Below are positions 63,607-64,000 of a stretch of 64,000 bases of DNA, in pieces. Position 1 is the first letter of the stretch. Each line of letters begins with the position of its first letter. The stretch is from Silurus meridionalis (Eukaryota > Chordata > Actinopteri > Siluriformes > Siluridae): assembly GCF_014805685.1 (NCBI RefSeq), contig NC_060893.1, forward strand, positions 12,611,773-12,675,772, read 5' to 3'. The translations under genes were made by a program, and so were the position numbers. A model generated the notes under the pieces. The model searched no databases, was not told where the DNA came from, and was given only the letters and a program-made list of their open reading frames with translations.

Positions 63607-64000
63607 CAGAAGCACAGTTATCTGGTATAATTGTATGATTTTGTTGTATAAAGTAAGCAGTTGTGCTGTAAGCAGATTTTCTGGGACACACAAGTGGGGA
63701 AGGCAGAGGTCTCGTTCTATCTGTGTCACATGCACACATGTATACTTATGGAAGTTCCTTGTGTAAAATGCAGCAATGGCAAAAAGTTCCATTATTTCCG
63801 AAAAGGGGAACGCGATTGTGTGTTCTATTAAATCCAGCTTGTCGTTAATGGAACAAATAACTTCAGGCGGAATAATTCAATAAAGAGCAGAAGCTTTTTG
63901 CGAAGTATTTTTAATGACTCTTTATTATTAGACGCTAAAAGGTGCGAGCAGCGCCGCTTCATCGAAGGATGAAAGTATTTCGCTTCATTTACCCAAAACA
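63607..64000. other. window edge, nothing recognised
   Basis: No exon or element seen. Composition becomes less AT-rich in the last 100 bp. Confidence 0.4.

Overview
The window looks like vertebrate, almost certainly teleost fish, genomic DNA. It is AT-rich and dominated by non-coding sequence, with long dinucleotide microsatellites, fish-type Tc1/mariner, hAT and pogo/Tigger DNA transposons, tRNA-derived SINEs and 5'-truncated RTE-like LINE tails. I see no prokaryotic or viral gene layout. Species cannot be fixed from the sequence; an ostariophysan fish is only a guess.

The one host gene I can support is LDLRAD3 (low-density lipoprotein receptor class A domain containing 3) on the minus strand. 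Exon 1 (signal peptide, coding part 38939-38990) lies in a CpG-rich promoter region. Exon 2 (first LDLa domain, 9833-9979) follows after a 28,959-bp intron. Both exons have canonical splice sites and the junction phase matches (one base plus two bases make the Glu that starts the mature protein). Later exons should lie beyond position 1. From about 39.3 kb to 64 kb is upstream flanking DNA with no recognisable host exon.

Mobile elements, left to right: tRNA-SINE (3489-3660, minus); RTE-like LINE tail with a 16-bp target duplication (4628-5117); pogo-like fragment (5195-5268); hAT MITE with 8-bp duplication (7081-7539); dispersed repeat (8427-8856); Tc1 remnants (11130, 14190, 17550, 30257, 36689, 45621, 49892); second LINE tail (12640); Tc1 deletion derivatives (24305-24682 and 42093-42919); a 52-bp ultra-truncated retro-insertion with its own duplication (26605-26695); a full-length IR/DR Tc1 with two frameshifts (31833-33442); a pogo-like MITE abutting a Tc1 remnant (37182-37404); third LINE tail (51018-51405); a full-length Tc1 with DD37E spacing and six frameshifts inside a second copy of the dispersed repeat (56351-57906 within 56217-58228); a tRNA-Glu-type SINE sharing its tail with the LINE family (58345-58565); and a mariner-like remnant inside a degenerate repeat field (61540-61700).

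The biology here is the 5' end of one large-intron receptor gene and the mobile-element history around it. I did not find a new gene system. The most useful leads are the SINE/LINE tail pairing, nested insertions that date each other, two complete but dead Tc1 copies with different catalytic spacing, a 34-bp tandem repeat carrying a hairpin, and an unidentified reading-frame block near 55.1 kb.
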